A DNA stretch of 64,000 bases from NCBI GenBank assembly GCA_013365325.1, contig JABVXV010000003.1, positions 310,001-374,000 of the forward strand. Reading direction: 5' to 3'. This DNA is from Dipetalonema caudispina. Lineage: Eukaryota > Nematoda > Chromadorea > Rhabditida > Onchocercidae. Positions 53,015 to 64,000 of this stretch are shown here, one piece after another. The position numbers were made by a program, and so were the translations under genes. The notes beneath the pieces were generated by a model that was given only the letters and a program-made list of their open reading frames with translations, was not told the origin of the DNA and searched no databases. Each line of letters opens with the position of its first letter. Within the stretch, counting starts at the first letter, position 1.

Positions 53015-53755
53015 TTACCTTTCACTTTTTTGCGAGAGTGAAATAAGCATAAACCTTCGTTTCCCTTGAGTGTGTACTGCAATGTTGAGGGTAGGCAGAG
53101 TTGGATCCAAAGAAGGAATCACCAGACGTGCTCCAATTCCAGGTATTTCCTTCTCGATAGCACTCGTGAGTCGGATACGTGTATGCCTTCCCTTTTGGAT
53201 GAATAAGGGTGGCGGAATTGATCGCTCTTCCATGATCTGCTTTAGATATTATTGTTATTCCTAGCTAAATGCTAAGCAACCCTAAATTCGAAGTGGGGAA
53301 TTGCATTTTTGTTTTGAAATGCAAGGTTGGTTGTAAAATGAGACTTCTTTTTACGCAACTTACCCATTACCCGTGAAGTGCTTACTTTAGGCTTCCTTCG
53401 CACTTCTCGTTGTTCTGTAATTGTGCAACTTTCGGCTTTCAAATACTTTTTTTTAATCGAAATATGAATGTTTTGCAACAACCGTAGGCGAGTAGTTTTC
53501 TGTCCTTCAACATTCTTATCCATCCTTATAATTTGGACTGCTTCAGAGGCCAGAACAAATAAATGTGGGAGGTGGAAAACTAAAACAAAAAAAAAAGAAA
53601 AATGGAACAAATAGAGCCAATTGATGGTCATTAGGAGTGATAAAACTTATACCAGGATGTAGTCGGCGACTGCTCAGATCTTCATTTGAAATGAAAGATT
53701 CCCGGATGACCCGGTCATTATTTTGCTCCACTCCTACTGTTATTGGGAGCATCAT
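53015..53755 (-). CDS. Unrecognised small basic protein
   Basis: I do not recognise this gene. Three exons join in phase with good signals: 53653-53755 (donor GTATAAGT), 53386-53537 (acceptor GCAG, donor GTAAGC) and 53236-53015, giving 158 residues from the ATG pair at 53755. The middle exon is very basic (KTTRLRLLQNIHISIKKKYL). The last is rich in basic and beta-prone residues (RHTRIRLTSAIEKEIPG and LNIAVHTQGKRRFMLISLSQ). An alternative acceptor about 24 codons upstream would lengthen exon 2. The first exon could instead be internal, since an acceptor-like TTGTAG lies just before it; the hydrophobic frame upstream has no ATG and looks like a polypyrimidine tract. It faces nhx-8 tail to tail and png-1 head to head. 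Confidence 0.5.
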
Positions 53756-55519
53756 TCGAGGCCTACAATCAGCGTAGAATAACGATAAGAATAAACAACA
53801 ATAGCAAATGGAAAAAATAACTTGACAGATGAATGACAAACGCAAACAAATGATCGAAAATTAAGACCCTTGAAGCATAGGTCATGGAATCGAATAGCCA
53901 GCTTGAGGCCCGAGATTGTTAACGACTTCTCTCCATTCTGCATTGCCATTGTCTGAGCCTTTGTAATCCAAATTTCGCATAGTATGTTGCGGTATTTCCA
54001 TCGGTGAGTGTACTGCAGAACTAGAAAAAAATTATTGTTGTAGACTGAAGTATCATTACTACCGCTTAACGGGACTAGAATCAAACCTTAGTATTCACAT
54101 TAACGACTACTCTCTAGGTTGTTGCATTATATGCTTTAAAAAGAAATAGTAGTAAATAATAAACTTGATTTTGATTTTGAAATTCAAACATATAGATACA
54201 ACGAATTTAGTGCACTCAGAATTTTAAGCTAATAACTGACCTATAGATGGGGTCAGGAAGATAATCAGCATCGTGTGATGCAGTGGTGATGAGTTTGAAA
54301 AGTGACAAGATGCTGATAATGAGTTAACCGATTGACCTCTTTATCCCATCTTATTACTGCTCTCTCCGTATCATTTCTTACTATACAACTATATGTTGTG
54401 GTACAATATATTAGTAAATCCATTTTCATCAGCCTAGCAAATACCGCTGTGATTATACCTTCTTGATGAAAATAATGTCAAATTTTGAAATCAACGCCAG
54501 TTTTCTCAATTGCGAAATTCAGCAAAATGGAATGTTAAAATTTCGAAAGTGAAACATATAAAGTTCTAATTTAACCAAATATGCCATTGATTTATCAGAG
54601 CAAATGCATTCAATCGATGCATTTCATTTATTTAGAATTTGTAAAAAGTTATGATTCGTCAAAATTTATTGTCTTCTTATTGAAACTACTGTGTGTTATT
54701 AAAAATCAATTATTTTAACTCGTTTCGATAGACTCATATAGAGATTAGATCTTCCGACATTCCATCTTGTCAAGAATATGTAGTGCTTTAAAATAGATCG
54801 ATCGATCCGTTTCCCTACAAAGTTTGAATCGATGCAACAGTAGCAGATGGTGGAAAAGTATGGTTACTAATTAAGGAGTCTATTCATTATTCTCACATTG
54901 CATTATGTGATAATATCACAAAGCTACTGATAGGCAATATTTTGTCTGTTGTCATTCATTTTGAAATACTTCCCGCATCGCTTACAATGCGACAAAGAGT
55001 AAGACAAATATATTCGGTAAATTTTAGATTTTGGGAGATTAAAATTTTTTTTAACTGACGGAAAAATCCATAGATCTTAAAATTAGCGTAACGGTCACAG
55101 CTCAAAAATTATCCAGAGTATACTTTTTATCTTGTTTAATTCTTTTAAACCCATTTATATTTAATTTAAATGCTTGAATGCTGAGATAAAATTTAAATGC
55201 TTGAAATTAAGCTTGAAATTGGAAAACCCAATGCTTTGTATTTAAACTTAAAAATTAATATCCGAATCATAAATTCCAGTAAAGACTTAAATATGAGCTT
55301 TTTTTTTTGTATGATGATGATGATTTATCGAGTTGAACTATGCCTTAAATTCTATCTCTACCAGTTGATGTGTAAAACAGGGGAAGAAAGGACAAAGTGA
55401 ATTTTTTAATTTTAAATTTAACTTGGAATGGGATATTTCGACACTAATGAATAAAACAAAGCTGTCCATTTTAACTTCCTTATAATTTATAATTGAAGGA
55501 ATTATCTAATTTATATTTC
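53756..55519. promoter_or_regulatory. Divergent region between the small minus-strand gene and png-1
   Basis: No supported exon. A protein-like minus-strand frame around 53860-54030 does not splice in phase to the downstream gene. The rest is AT-rich and presumably carries upstream sequence for both genes. Confidence 0.35.
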
Positions 55520-55548
55520 ATGAATTACAATTTTCAAATAGTCCCCTT

Positions 55549-55630
55549 GCATCCAACAAATAACGAAAGTGCTCTGACGTGCGGATATTGTAGTACGCCA
55601 TTCTGCGTTATTCCAGAAGGGATGTTTTTT
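55549..55630 (+). other. Possible upstream exon of png-1
   Basis: After a CAAATAG acceptor, 82 bases read VPLHPTNNESALTCGYCSTP and end at a strong GTAAGT donor. Splicing to the acceptor at 55902 joins in frame with [14 protein letters not shown], ahead of the thioredoxin domain. It could be a 5' untranslated exon, supply an earlier ATG (near 55621), or extend the protein with a CxxC-containing segment. Confidence 0.4.
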
Positions 55631-55926
55631 GTAAGTGAAGAACAGAGTTGTATCAGATGGGGTAGATTGACGTGAAATAGGAAAGATTAACGTGAAGTAG
55701 TGGAGTAGGTTGAGGTGGAATAGAGTTAATTGACATGGTATATTATTAAGACATATTTGCTTTCATTATAATTTAAACTATTGAAGGTTAAAACTTTAAG
55801 TTTGAGGACTGATACCTTAGATGCAAGATGGGTTTACTTCAAATAGGCGCATTTGATGCTTTTGCACTTTATGGTATATACGCTGTTTAACTTTGTTTAC
55901 AGAGTACTTTGGTTGAACACAGAGCG

Positions 55927-58900
55927 ATGGTTGTTCGTGAGCTACCGGATGATTTCACTTTCACGCAATTCCTTGCAGAAGCAGCTACGAGACTTGTTGT
56001 TATTGATTTCTATGCCGAGTGGTGTGGTCCATGTCGTATGATTTCACCACATGTAGAAAGACTATCTGAAAAATACCTGCAAGTCGTTTTTATCAAAGTT
56101 AATGTGGAAACATGCAGACGTTCGTTCTTTGACTTCATCTTTCTCTTTATGATTTATTTTATCACCTCTGATAGTCTGATTTGTTAGCAGGAGTCTTTCA
56201 GTTCTGTATATTATCTTTTCCGTTCATTTGAATTTAATTGCAGTATATCCTTCGACTCATTTATTTGTATTTCCTTTAAAACTAAGTTTTATCTTCTCTG
56301 CAGACGTTATGATTCACTTATGAGTTCTTATATAAATAATTTTTATATTAATTTGTTTTCATACACATAACAATCAGCAACATTACGCTGCGCAGTATGG
56401 TTTTTATGATTAAATTTCTAACGATATTTAGAATTTAACACTCACGATCTTGCACATCAGCAGACTAATTACGATGCTTTTCAAAACTTATTGATTTAAT
56501 TAATTATAGAAACGAGCACTCAGTTTGGAATTAATGCAATGCCTACGTTTGTTTTCTTATATAATGGTTGTGAAGTGGATCGAATGATGGGCGCAAGCGT
56601 CGAAATGTTGGAAACGAAGATTGTTCAGCAGCTTAAGAAAAGCCTTGTTGCAACATCAGATGAAAGAATTTTCTTGGAGAAATTCGTTGAATATTCACAA
56701 CGGGTAAGTAATTCGATATTCTATACTCTTTAGCAGCTGTGAATGAATAAAAACAGGAAAATTTCGGTCTTGACCTAAATATAAGCTCATTTGATTGAAT
56801 GATATTCTACCGTTCATTTTCTGCAATCTTTTTTTTTTTTTTTTTAAGCAAAGTTATCCCAAAAAGACTAGGGAAAGAGTTAAACCCTAGTAATTGTATA
56901 AAGTTTCATTTCAGATGCAAATTTATGAAGACGAAATATCACAAACATTAGCCAGAAGCCTTATACCTTGCGATAAACTGATGGAGGCAAGCAAAGTGAA
57001 TGGAAAAACAAACAAATTTGAACTTGTGAAATTGTTATTGAATTGGTTCAAAACGGATTTTTTTGTTTGGACTGACATCCCGAAATGTGAATTATGTGGG
57101 CAGAATGCGGAAAAATCTGAAGGTTGGAAAACCTGATGAGAAACTTACTTAAAAAATCAATAGATTTTCGTTGATTCTTAGTCTTAAAACTTTTGGATAA
57201 TTCATTAGGGAATTTAACTTATACAGAGGGGATTTTTTTTAGAGGTGCAAGAAATTCCAATGGAAGAAGAACGAAAGTGGGGTGCCGACCGGGTTGAAGT
57301 TTATAAGTGTCAAAAATGTGACACAAATGTTCGTTTTCCGCGCTATAATGATCCAGTCAAGTTACTGGAAACAAGGTTGCTTACTTTTGAATTTTGTAAA
57401 TCCATATACTTTCTTGATACATTCATATACATATAACTTTATTTCATGGCTTACAATTTAGATGTGGCAGATGTGGTGAGTGGGCGAACTGTTTCACATT
57501 GTGCTCTCGAGCATTAGGTCTTGAAACGCGGTAAGGTTGAATTCATCTATGTTTTTCCTCTTGTTGACAGCACCGTCACCTAATTCTTTGCTTCAAAGGA
57601 GCGTTATATCAGATGTGAAGGCTACTGAATTTTATATCATATACACGCTGTTTTAAGCATTAGGAACACATCATTTCCTAAAGTATGAACTAAGCAAACA
57701 CAAAGTGAAATTTGAGCTTGTACTTCCTGATGTCTATAATATTTCTGAGCTTTTCTTTTTGATTCTTGGCCTTTAAGTCGATTGGTAGTCAATGAAATTA
57801 CATAATTCAAAGCAGGGGTAGAATTTAAGTTCATTTTTACGGTGATTTAAAGTCTGCTTTCTTTCTTCGGAGTTCTCTAATCTCTTTCTTGATGAGTGTG
57901 CCTTAACAATATAGCTCTTCTTTATGCTTTATAGTAGATAGAAACGTTGTAATGCTAACTGATATGTCGGAATTGTGTGTATTTTGTTAGTACCATGAAT
58001 AATGAGTTAGAAAAAAATAACATCTGTTTTTTAGGTGGGTTTACGACGTTACAGATCATGTTTGGTGTGAGATATGGATAGAAGATTTAGACAGATGGGT
58101 ACACTGTGATCCATGTGAAAATATAATTGATATCCCTTTATTGTATGAAAAGGTTCTCTTTCAACGTTTAATAGATGCATCGCATAGATATTTAGATGTA
58201 TTTGAGGTATATCGAAAATTGTATTGCTGGATGATTTAAACTGATGGTGCTAGAGTTTATTTTAATAAAGAATTATCTACTTTTTTTTACTAAAACTCTC
58301 TCTTGCATGAAGTCTTAATACAAACAGTATCAATTACTGCATGTTTTCGATTTTAGGGATGGGGAAAGAACCTGAAGTATGTAATCGCATTTGGTTTGGA
58401 TCACGTACGAGATGTTACATGGCGATATACTTTCAATCACTTTGAAACGCTTAGTAGAAGGAATTCTTGCCGAGAAACAGTTTTAAGAAATTTTATACGG
58501 GTAAGTTGATTCCATTCAGGAAGTAAGTTTGTAAAAGTAAATGTTTTTCACAGTTGAATGAAATAATGAAAATAGTTCCAAGGATATTAATAGCTTGGAA
58601 GAAGTTAAACGACGGAAAAAATATGCATAGATTTTTTTTGTCACCCTTTGACATGTTGTGCAAAGTGCCTGCAAAAAGTTTAGAAACTGAACATCCGTTA
58701 TGCAAATTTGATGTCGGAAGAAAGGAAGAAGGAAATGGAAAGAAGGTATATGAAAGAACTGGTTGAATTCATCAGTCCTTCTATGCAACTGCGTGACGGA
58801 AATGAGGTGGAACAGCAAGGAAGAACGACTGGATCGGAAGAATGGAGGGAACTACGGGGAGAAAATGGAGATGGAAAATCAGCTAGACGAGTGCTTGTGC

Positions 58901-60134
58901 CGACTGAAAGAGAAATTTCTGACAAAGTGTTCAGGTTGGATACTATATCTAGTCAGTGAAAAAGAGGTACTGAGAGTAATTATATGTTATGAAGAATTAT
59001 ATCATTGTCGCTCAGATAGAAGAAAAGAAGTTTGGGAGAAAGAAGAGAAGGCAATGAGAAAGGCAGCTAAATTGACTGTTGCAAATTATGCAAGATTTAC
59101 CGTTATTAAATTTCTTTACTAAATTACTGATAGGCATTTTCAGAAAACAATTTTCCAAAGATATTTTAGTTTGGAATATGACTGCGCGAAAGATCAATAC
59201 AGAAGAGGTGCTGAGTTGATAAAAGGTTGGGAAAACCTGGTCAGTAAGCAGGAAAATGTGTGTCGAGTAGTGGACCAAACGAACAATGTGGCTTATATAT
59301 GTTGTCAAGAAGGCAAAGCAAACGGTGAACTGTGCTGGTCATTTGATTTTGGTGCTCATCACGTTAGAAACATTAAGTTTCGGCTAGACGGTGTTAAAAA
59401 AGAGAATGATGTAAGCCTTGTAAATTTAATTTATTATTATTAATAAATCTCTGAAGATTCAGGACAGCTTTGAAATTCAAAGCTGTGTTCGTCATAGACT
59501 TATGATCCCAACAGTATTCAGACGCTGACTTCAGACTAATTTGATCAGTAGTTAGAGATGATAAAGAATGATATTGCTCTGAAAAAAATGTACAAGCTGC
59601 ATTTAGGAATACCAGTTAATACAGGGTATGTCTGAAATAAGTTCGATTGTTTCCATTAACTTAAGGCTGACTGTCAACTCTCTGATTAACACAAAATAGG
59701 CCATCAACACGACGGAATCGCACTTGAGACTATTGAATCTGAGAAACATTTCGTGCACGATCTTCATGTCATTAAAATTCAATTGCAAGCGAAGGTTCCT
59801 GCGTTAGACCTATTTTGTTAGCATAATATCCTATAGTCATCGTCCATTGATGAGAACAACAATGATTTAGACATTTTCAGTTAATGTAAGTAATTACGAG
59901 TAAGATTCCTAGTTTACTGTATAAGAATCATTGCAGAGCGTAATGAGAGCAATCATTTGTTGCGGTGACATATGTACAATGATACCTCCAACCGGTGAAT
60001 TAGAGTTGGAAACGATTGAGGGCTCAAAAGTAGATGTGAAGATTTATTTTTCGAGTGAGAACGCGCAACTGTTCCTAATTAACCTTCATTCCGGAGACTA
60101 TGCCAGTTTTCGTGTCAAAGCTTTCTTCTCCTAA
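55927..60134 (+). CDS. png-1: Peptide N-glycanase with N-terminal thioredoxin domain
   Basis: Removes N-glycans from misfolded glycoproteins exported for ER-associated degradation; the nematode enzyme also has a thioredoxin domain with oxidoreductase activity. Ten exons (55927-56119, 56510-56703, 56915-57122, 57243-57375, 57462-57530, 58035-58152, 58357-58500, 58684-58934, 59170-59410, 59937-60134) join in frame to give 582 residues (C. elegans about 606). The thioredoxin active site is WCGPC, residues 32-36, followed by [12 protein letters not shown]. The transglutaminase-like core has zinc ligands CELC and CQKC, then [11 protein letters not shown] with catalytic Cys253, His274 in TDHVW and Asp291 in HCDPC. 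The C-terminal PAW domain follows [20 protein letters not shown]. The vertebrate PUB domain is absent. The start was chosen because [10 protein letters not shown] begins the thioredoxin fold. AATAAA at 60304. Confidence 0.96.
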
Positions 60135-60401
60135 ATGGTATTTGATTTTTTACTTCCCATTCTAAAAGACAAGTCTTTAATGTTAGCTGAAATTTAGGAT
60201 GTCTATCTTTTTGTAAATAACTTTGAATAGCTCTAATTTATTAACCAATGAAACACGCAAATAATGGTAACAGTGATAACAAAAACAATAAGGTGATTTC
60301 CTAAATAAACTATCGAAAGCTGTTTCCAAAATTTCTTTTCTCAACAAATACAGATGAATTATGTGTTTAAAATTTGTAGATCGATTTCAAAAAGGGCTTA
60401 T

Positions 60402-61699
60402 TTAATCTTGCGCATCAACTTTGTGGACCGCAAATGGAGTATCTACAACAATATGTTCCGCCTTTACGATTACGACATTCTTTACGGGCTTATCACTAGG
60501 CTTTACTGTTTTCGTATTTTCCATTTTCCTTACTACTTTCATTCCGTCGAGGACCTGAAAAGAAAGGAGTTAAAGAGGAACTTCGAAGACAGAAGCAAAA
60601 ATATTTAATCAACTATGATACCTTGCCGAAAACGACGTGTCTGCCGTCGAGCCAAGGGGTTTTTTTCAAAGTGATGAAGAACTGAGAACCGTTAGAATCT
60701 GGTCCAGCATTTGCCATGCTAACCCATCCCGCACCGTAATGCTTCAGTTTGAAATTTTCATCGGCGAATTTCTCACCATAGATAGATCTGCTACCGGTAC
60801 CATCACCCTGAAGTGAACAAGCGCTATTTTAAGTAATATCAAAGAGAGATGCAGTAAAAGAAATAATGTATTAAATAATTAGAGAAAAAATATTTATACG
60901 AAAAATTCTTACATTGATAAAGTCTCCACCTTGTACCATGAAATCTTTGATAATTCGATGAAATTTCGAGCCAGTATATCCTTCCTGAAAATTCGAAAAG
61001 AAGTTAGGATGGCTTACCTGCTAACTGGAAATTTTTTAAGATCTTACGTTTGTATATTAACTGCTAAACAAATCGGGCTGTGGGGAATCATTTGAATAGA
61101 TTCGAAAACCACATAATTTCCATAATAAAAATCCAACTGTAGTGAAATAGACTTACTCCTTCTTTTTTCTTTGATAATTCGATGAAGTTTTTTACAGTTT
61201 TCGGAACTGTCTTTCCAAATAAGCCAATTGTTATGGTCTCCGCTTCTTCATCTCCTATTTTTATCGTAAAAACAACCTATAAAATTAGCTTTTAAAACAT
61301 TATTTAGGAGCAGTTTTACTTTTCCTAATTCGGAATGGGAAACAATCGAAGATGCTATGTAAGCAGGAAAGACAGATAAAGGAAGCAAAAAAAGGAATTG
61401 CAAGTGACCCAATCAACAGACTGTAATGTCTATATGCATAATGTTAGCAATATCCGTCATATCTATAATTGTGCTTAGCAATTCCATTAGCTTATCTTTG
61501 CATCATATTTTTTTAAACCATTTCCAGATGTGCTTCGGTAATTTCCCGATGCATTGTAACAAGGTAGTGAAGAAAAAATAGCCACATTTACCTTGTCAGT
61601 CACTTTTGGTCCTTTCGGTTCGTCGTCTGGTTTTAGTGTAGCATAAATATTCATTACACATAATACCAACAGCAATAGCGATCCGTAATGCCAAACCAT
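60402..61699 (-). CDS. Secretory-pathway cyclophilin (peptidyl-prolyl isomerase, cyclophilin B type)
   Basis: Catalyses proline cis-trans isomerisation, here probably in the ER or after secretion. Five exons (61592-61699, 61157-61276, 60913-60984, 60622-60807, 60402-60554) join in frame to give 212 residues. The N-terminus [20 protein letters not shown] is a signal peptide. The isomerase domain shows [15 protein letters not shown] with catalytic Arg86, [17 protein letters not shown] and [14 protein letters not shown] with Trp152, which usually confers cyclosporin binding. The C-terminus (AVHKVDAQD) is not KDEL-like, so ER retention is not obvious. The ATG directly follows TTCCAG, a likely trans-splice acceptor. 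The gene is convergent with png-1 and its AATAAA (60237-60242, minus strand) lies inside the png-1 3' UTR. Confidence 0.96.
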
Positions 61700-62427
61700 C
61701 TGGAACTTATTCGTCCCTTACCAACTGTTCTATTCACGAAACACGTCCCTGAACTAAGAATTAGTCTATGATGCTCATTTCTAGATCAGAAGACGAAATA
61801 TTGTATAAGTACTTCTGAAAAATTTGACAGAAAGCGCAAATACGTAATTTTTATATATTTTTTAATAAAAAAAACTACATAATAGAAGTAATAAAAGAAA
61901 GAGAAATGAATAAGGTGAAAGTCTGGCATGAATAATCTGCTCCGTTTCCATTATAAAGCTGTTCAAACAATAGATATATACGTAACACATTGTACTTATC
62001 ACGAAAAGTTATCTCCCAATAAAATCAAATATTGATAAATTTGATCCAATCCTAAGCAAGTGTTCCATTTATTCGGTAGTAAGTGATGCTTTGTATGAAG
62101 ACCTGATAAATATTTGCATATCCGGAATTTAGTTTAATTCAAGTAACATGCAAGGGACACATTTAACAAAAACTCAAGCTTAGTCAATATCCGCTAACAC
62201 CAATCCAGTAGCGCTGTACACAATTACTATAGTGTGAAATACACGTATATTTTTGCAAGTCAGCAATTCTTTTATCTTTTATGCGTTATCACAAATTTTA
62301 ACTGGAATAAGAAATGTATGCGTTTTTTTAGAAATGTATGCTGATACTTCTATTAAAACAATATACAGCACAAACTCGAATACTTTTATCATTAAACTGT
62401 TGATAAGAAAATACTTATGAAGTAAAA
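61700..62427. other. Spacer between membrane-protein gene and cyclophilin
   Basis: AT-rich, 728 bases, no exon found. Both neighbours lie on the minus strand, so this should hold the 3' UTR of the membrane-protein gene and the cyclophilin promoter. Confidence 0.4.
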
Positions 62428-63617
62428 TTAACAAAAAACGCAAATAATATTAACAATTATTCGTCGCATTAGTTGAACAACTTCTACTAGCGTTAAAAGC
62501 CACATTGCATGGTTACCGTTTTCAGTCTGAAGATGCCTTTTAATACATATTGAAGTGGTTAATTCTCCAAGTTTTAATGCTTCCAGGTATGTTGAGGAAA
62601 GCATACCCACAATTGAACACAATATACTGTGAAAACACAAACTTTACTTGCATCAACACTAAGCTTATTATTGAATTACCAAAAGTCAGTGAAGTGACAA
62701 ACGAGAGAACCGGTGTAAAAGCATAGAGAAAAGACAATTCCCAGAAATGCAATCGAAAGTGCCACAAAGATCAACGCTGTCCGCAAATAAGCAAATATGG
62801 TGGCATGCTGCATGCTGCGCAAACGTGCACCACATGTCATAGCCACTACAGCAGCCATCAGGAATATATCATTACGCTACAAATACTCTTTGTTGTTTAG
62901 CTGCTTGTTTACGAATTTTAAAGTGTAAATAATGTCTCTCTGCTATCGATTTGATCTGATCAGACCGTATCACAAAGCTACGACTTTCCTAGCTTCGAGC
63001 CATACGTGAGGACTTCCTCTCTTCTTTCCTTCTTTTTACAACACATCAGCAAGTGAATATGAATTCACTGGTCGATCTACGTTGTATTGAAAGAACTATC
63101 AGCACAAATAACCTATCAAACTAAATGAAATAAAAGAAATGGTACCTGATCGAAGGGCTCAGTCGTAATGACATCTGATAAATGATGCGCTGTCCATATG
63201 AGAAATACTATCAAAACTGATCCAAGGAGAATAACAGCTGCACCTGCTGCACGCCAAATAATGCTTGTTGTAGTTTGCAGTATGCAAAGAAGAGCACCAA
63301 GTGCATAGACAGGAACGCATATCCACCAATCTTCGTCATTCTAAAATCAAAAGATGTCATCGGATTTCTTACTATGTCGAAAAGTCACTAAGCCAATCAA
63401 TCAATCATTTTCTTGCTCTTTGCCTATCATAAAATCTTGTGTACCAATTAATATAGAAATTACTGCTTACGGATGCTAAAGATACCTGAACTTGCAAAGC
63501 GGCTTTGTAAAGAAGTATGGCGCAAATGGACAGCTCAAGCCAACGAAAAGACACTTTTTCAGTGATATACAAGTGAGAAGACGATGAGAAGCGTTCCGCT
63601 ACAATTCCCGACATCAT
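62428..63617 (-). CDS. Multi-pass membrane protein, family not recognised
   Basis: Four exons (63486-63617, 63146-63340, 62680-62876, 62428-62626) join in frame to give 240 residues. I do not recognise the family. Hydrophobic segments are WLELSICAILLYKAALQV (weak), WWICVPVYALGALLCIL, a long one ending GSVLIVFLIWTAHHL, FLMAAVVAMTCGA and ALIFVALSIAFLGIVFSLCF, giving four or five spans. Charged or polar loops include SDVITTEPFDQRND and ARLRSMQHATIF. The N-terminus (MMSGIVAERFSSSSHLYITE) is polar, with no cleavable signal. The tail KRHLQTENGNHAMW is followed by another hydrophobic stretch. No tetraspanin CCG signature is present. Confidence 0.75.
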
Positions 63618-64000
63618 CAATAACTTTCCAAGGCACCTTTATTTTCACTCCATTCTTGTTTTCCAAGCAAATAGCGGAGAGAAAGAGGGAGGGAGAGAAA
63701 GAGAGAGAAAAATTACTTCTCTGAGTTGAATAATAAACATATGTTTGGAATACAGGGGTTGAGATAGGTTCAAGTGCTAAGATAGAATCTCTCCTTCTCT
63801 CTCCCTCTCTTTCTCTCTCATCTTCTTTTTATGGTAAATAGATAGATGGACTGATACCTGAAACATGAACAAGTGAAAGGCTGTCCTTATCTTGATCTTG
63901 CTTGATCAGGAGTTATCCATACAGTGGGCAAGGATACGATCACGTAGTCTATCATCATCTGATAAGGATACTTGCAGTTAATCAGTGGAATTCCTTGTTG
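63618..64000. promoter_or_regulatory. Upstream region of membrane-protein gene at the window edge
   Basis: No coding exon. It holds the polypurine/polypyrimidine inverted repeat and otherwise unremarkable sequence; further upstream exons beyond the window cannot be excluded. Confidence 0.35.
63676..63819. repeat. Imperfect inverted repeat of purine and pyrimidine tracts
   Basis: A 37-base all-purine tract of GA/GGGA units (63676-63712) is followed, about 75 bases on, by a 32-base all-pyrimidine tract of CT units (63788-63819). They are largely complementary and could form a hairpin or triplex. They lie just upstream of the membrane-protein gene. Confidence 0.8.

Noticed and set aside
53760..53845. 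Signal-peptide-like frame before the small minus-strand gene
   Set aside because: There is no ATG between the upstream stop and this stretch, and the hydrophobic residues come from a T-rich tract that looks like an intron 3' end.
1..64000. CRISPR array, bacterial operon, intact transposase or viral gene
   Set aside because: No regularly spaced direct repeats, no prokaryotic gene layout and no transposase or polymerase motifs were seen in any frame.

Overview
The window is eukaryotic nuclear DNA from a nematode, most likely a clade III parasite such as a filarioid (inference). It is strongly AT-rich. Every gene is split by short to medium introns ending in TTTCAG-type acceptors. Several start codons sit just after an unpaired acceptor-like AG, as expected for spliced-leader trans-splicing. 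The peptide N-glycanase has the nematode layout (thioredoxin domain, transglutaminase core, PAW domain). Coding exons were joined by hand using frame, GT-AG boundaries and family similarity; untranslated exons are not resolved.

Layout, left to right: (1) 1-6031, minus: a long coiled-coil protein, 20 exons, running off the left edge. (2) 8273-11436, plus: ARNT/AHA-1 bHLH-PAS factor. (3) 12022-13139, minus: mitochondrial ribosomal protein L43, with decayed reading frames around its last exon. (4) 13660-15477, plus: RTF2. (5) 15748-26441, minus: CABIN1-type TPR histone-chaperone subunit, 29 exons. (6) 26968-29006, minus: eIF2B beta, just upstream of CABIN1 on the same strand. (7) 30539-33012, plus: AP-1 clathrin adaptor mu. 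(8) 33013-42362: a roughly 9 kb gene-poor interval with an intron-containing tRNA-Ile(UAU) and possible exon fragments on the minus strand. (9) 42363-45972, plus: nuclear lamin with a CaaX box. (10) 47274-52086, plus: NHE8-type Na+/H+ exchanger with a signal-peptide exon. (11) 53015-53755, minus: unrecognised small gene. (12) 55927-60134, plus: PNG-1. (13) 60402-61699, minus: secretory cyclophilin. (14) 62428-63617, minus: unrecognised multi-pass membrane protein.

Most genes are conserved housekeeping functions: chromatin and nuclear structure (CABIN1, lamin, RTF2), translation (eIF2B beta, mL43, tRNA), and secretory or organelle homeostasis (AP-1 mu, NHE8, cyclophilin, PNG-1). They do not form one pathway. 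The arrangement alternates divergent pairs that share short promoters with convergent pairs that have close 3' ends. I see no viral, bacterial or CRISPR-like system and no intact transposon. The most interesting items are the unrecognised coiled-coil gene, the apparently shortened CABIN1, the degenerate frames around mL43, one GC-AG intron, one unresolved NHE8 splice junction, and a possible extra 5' exon of png-1.
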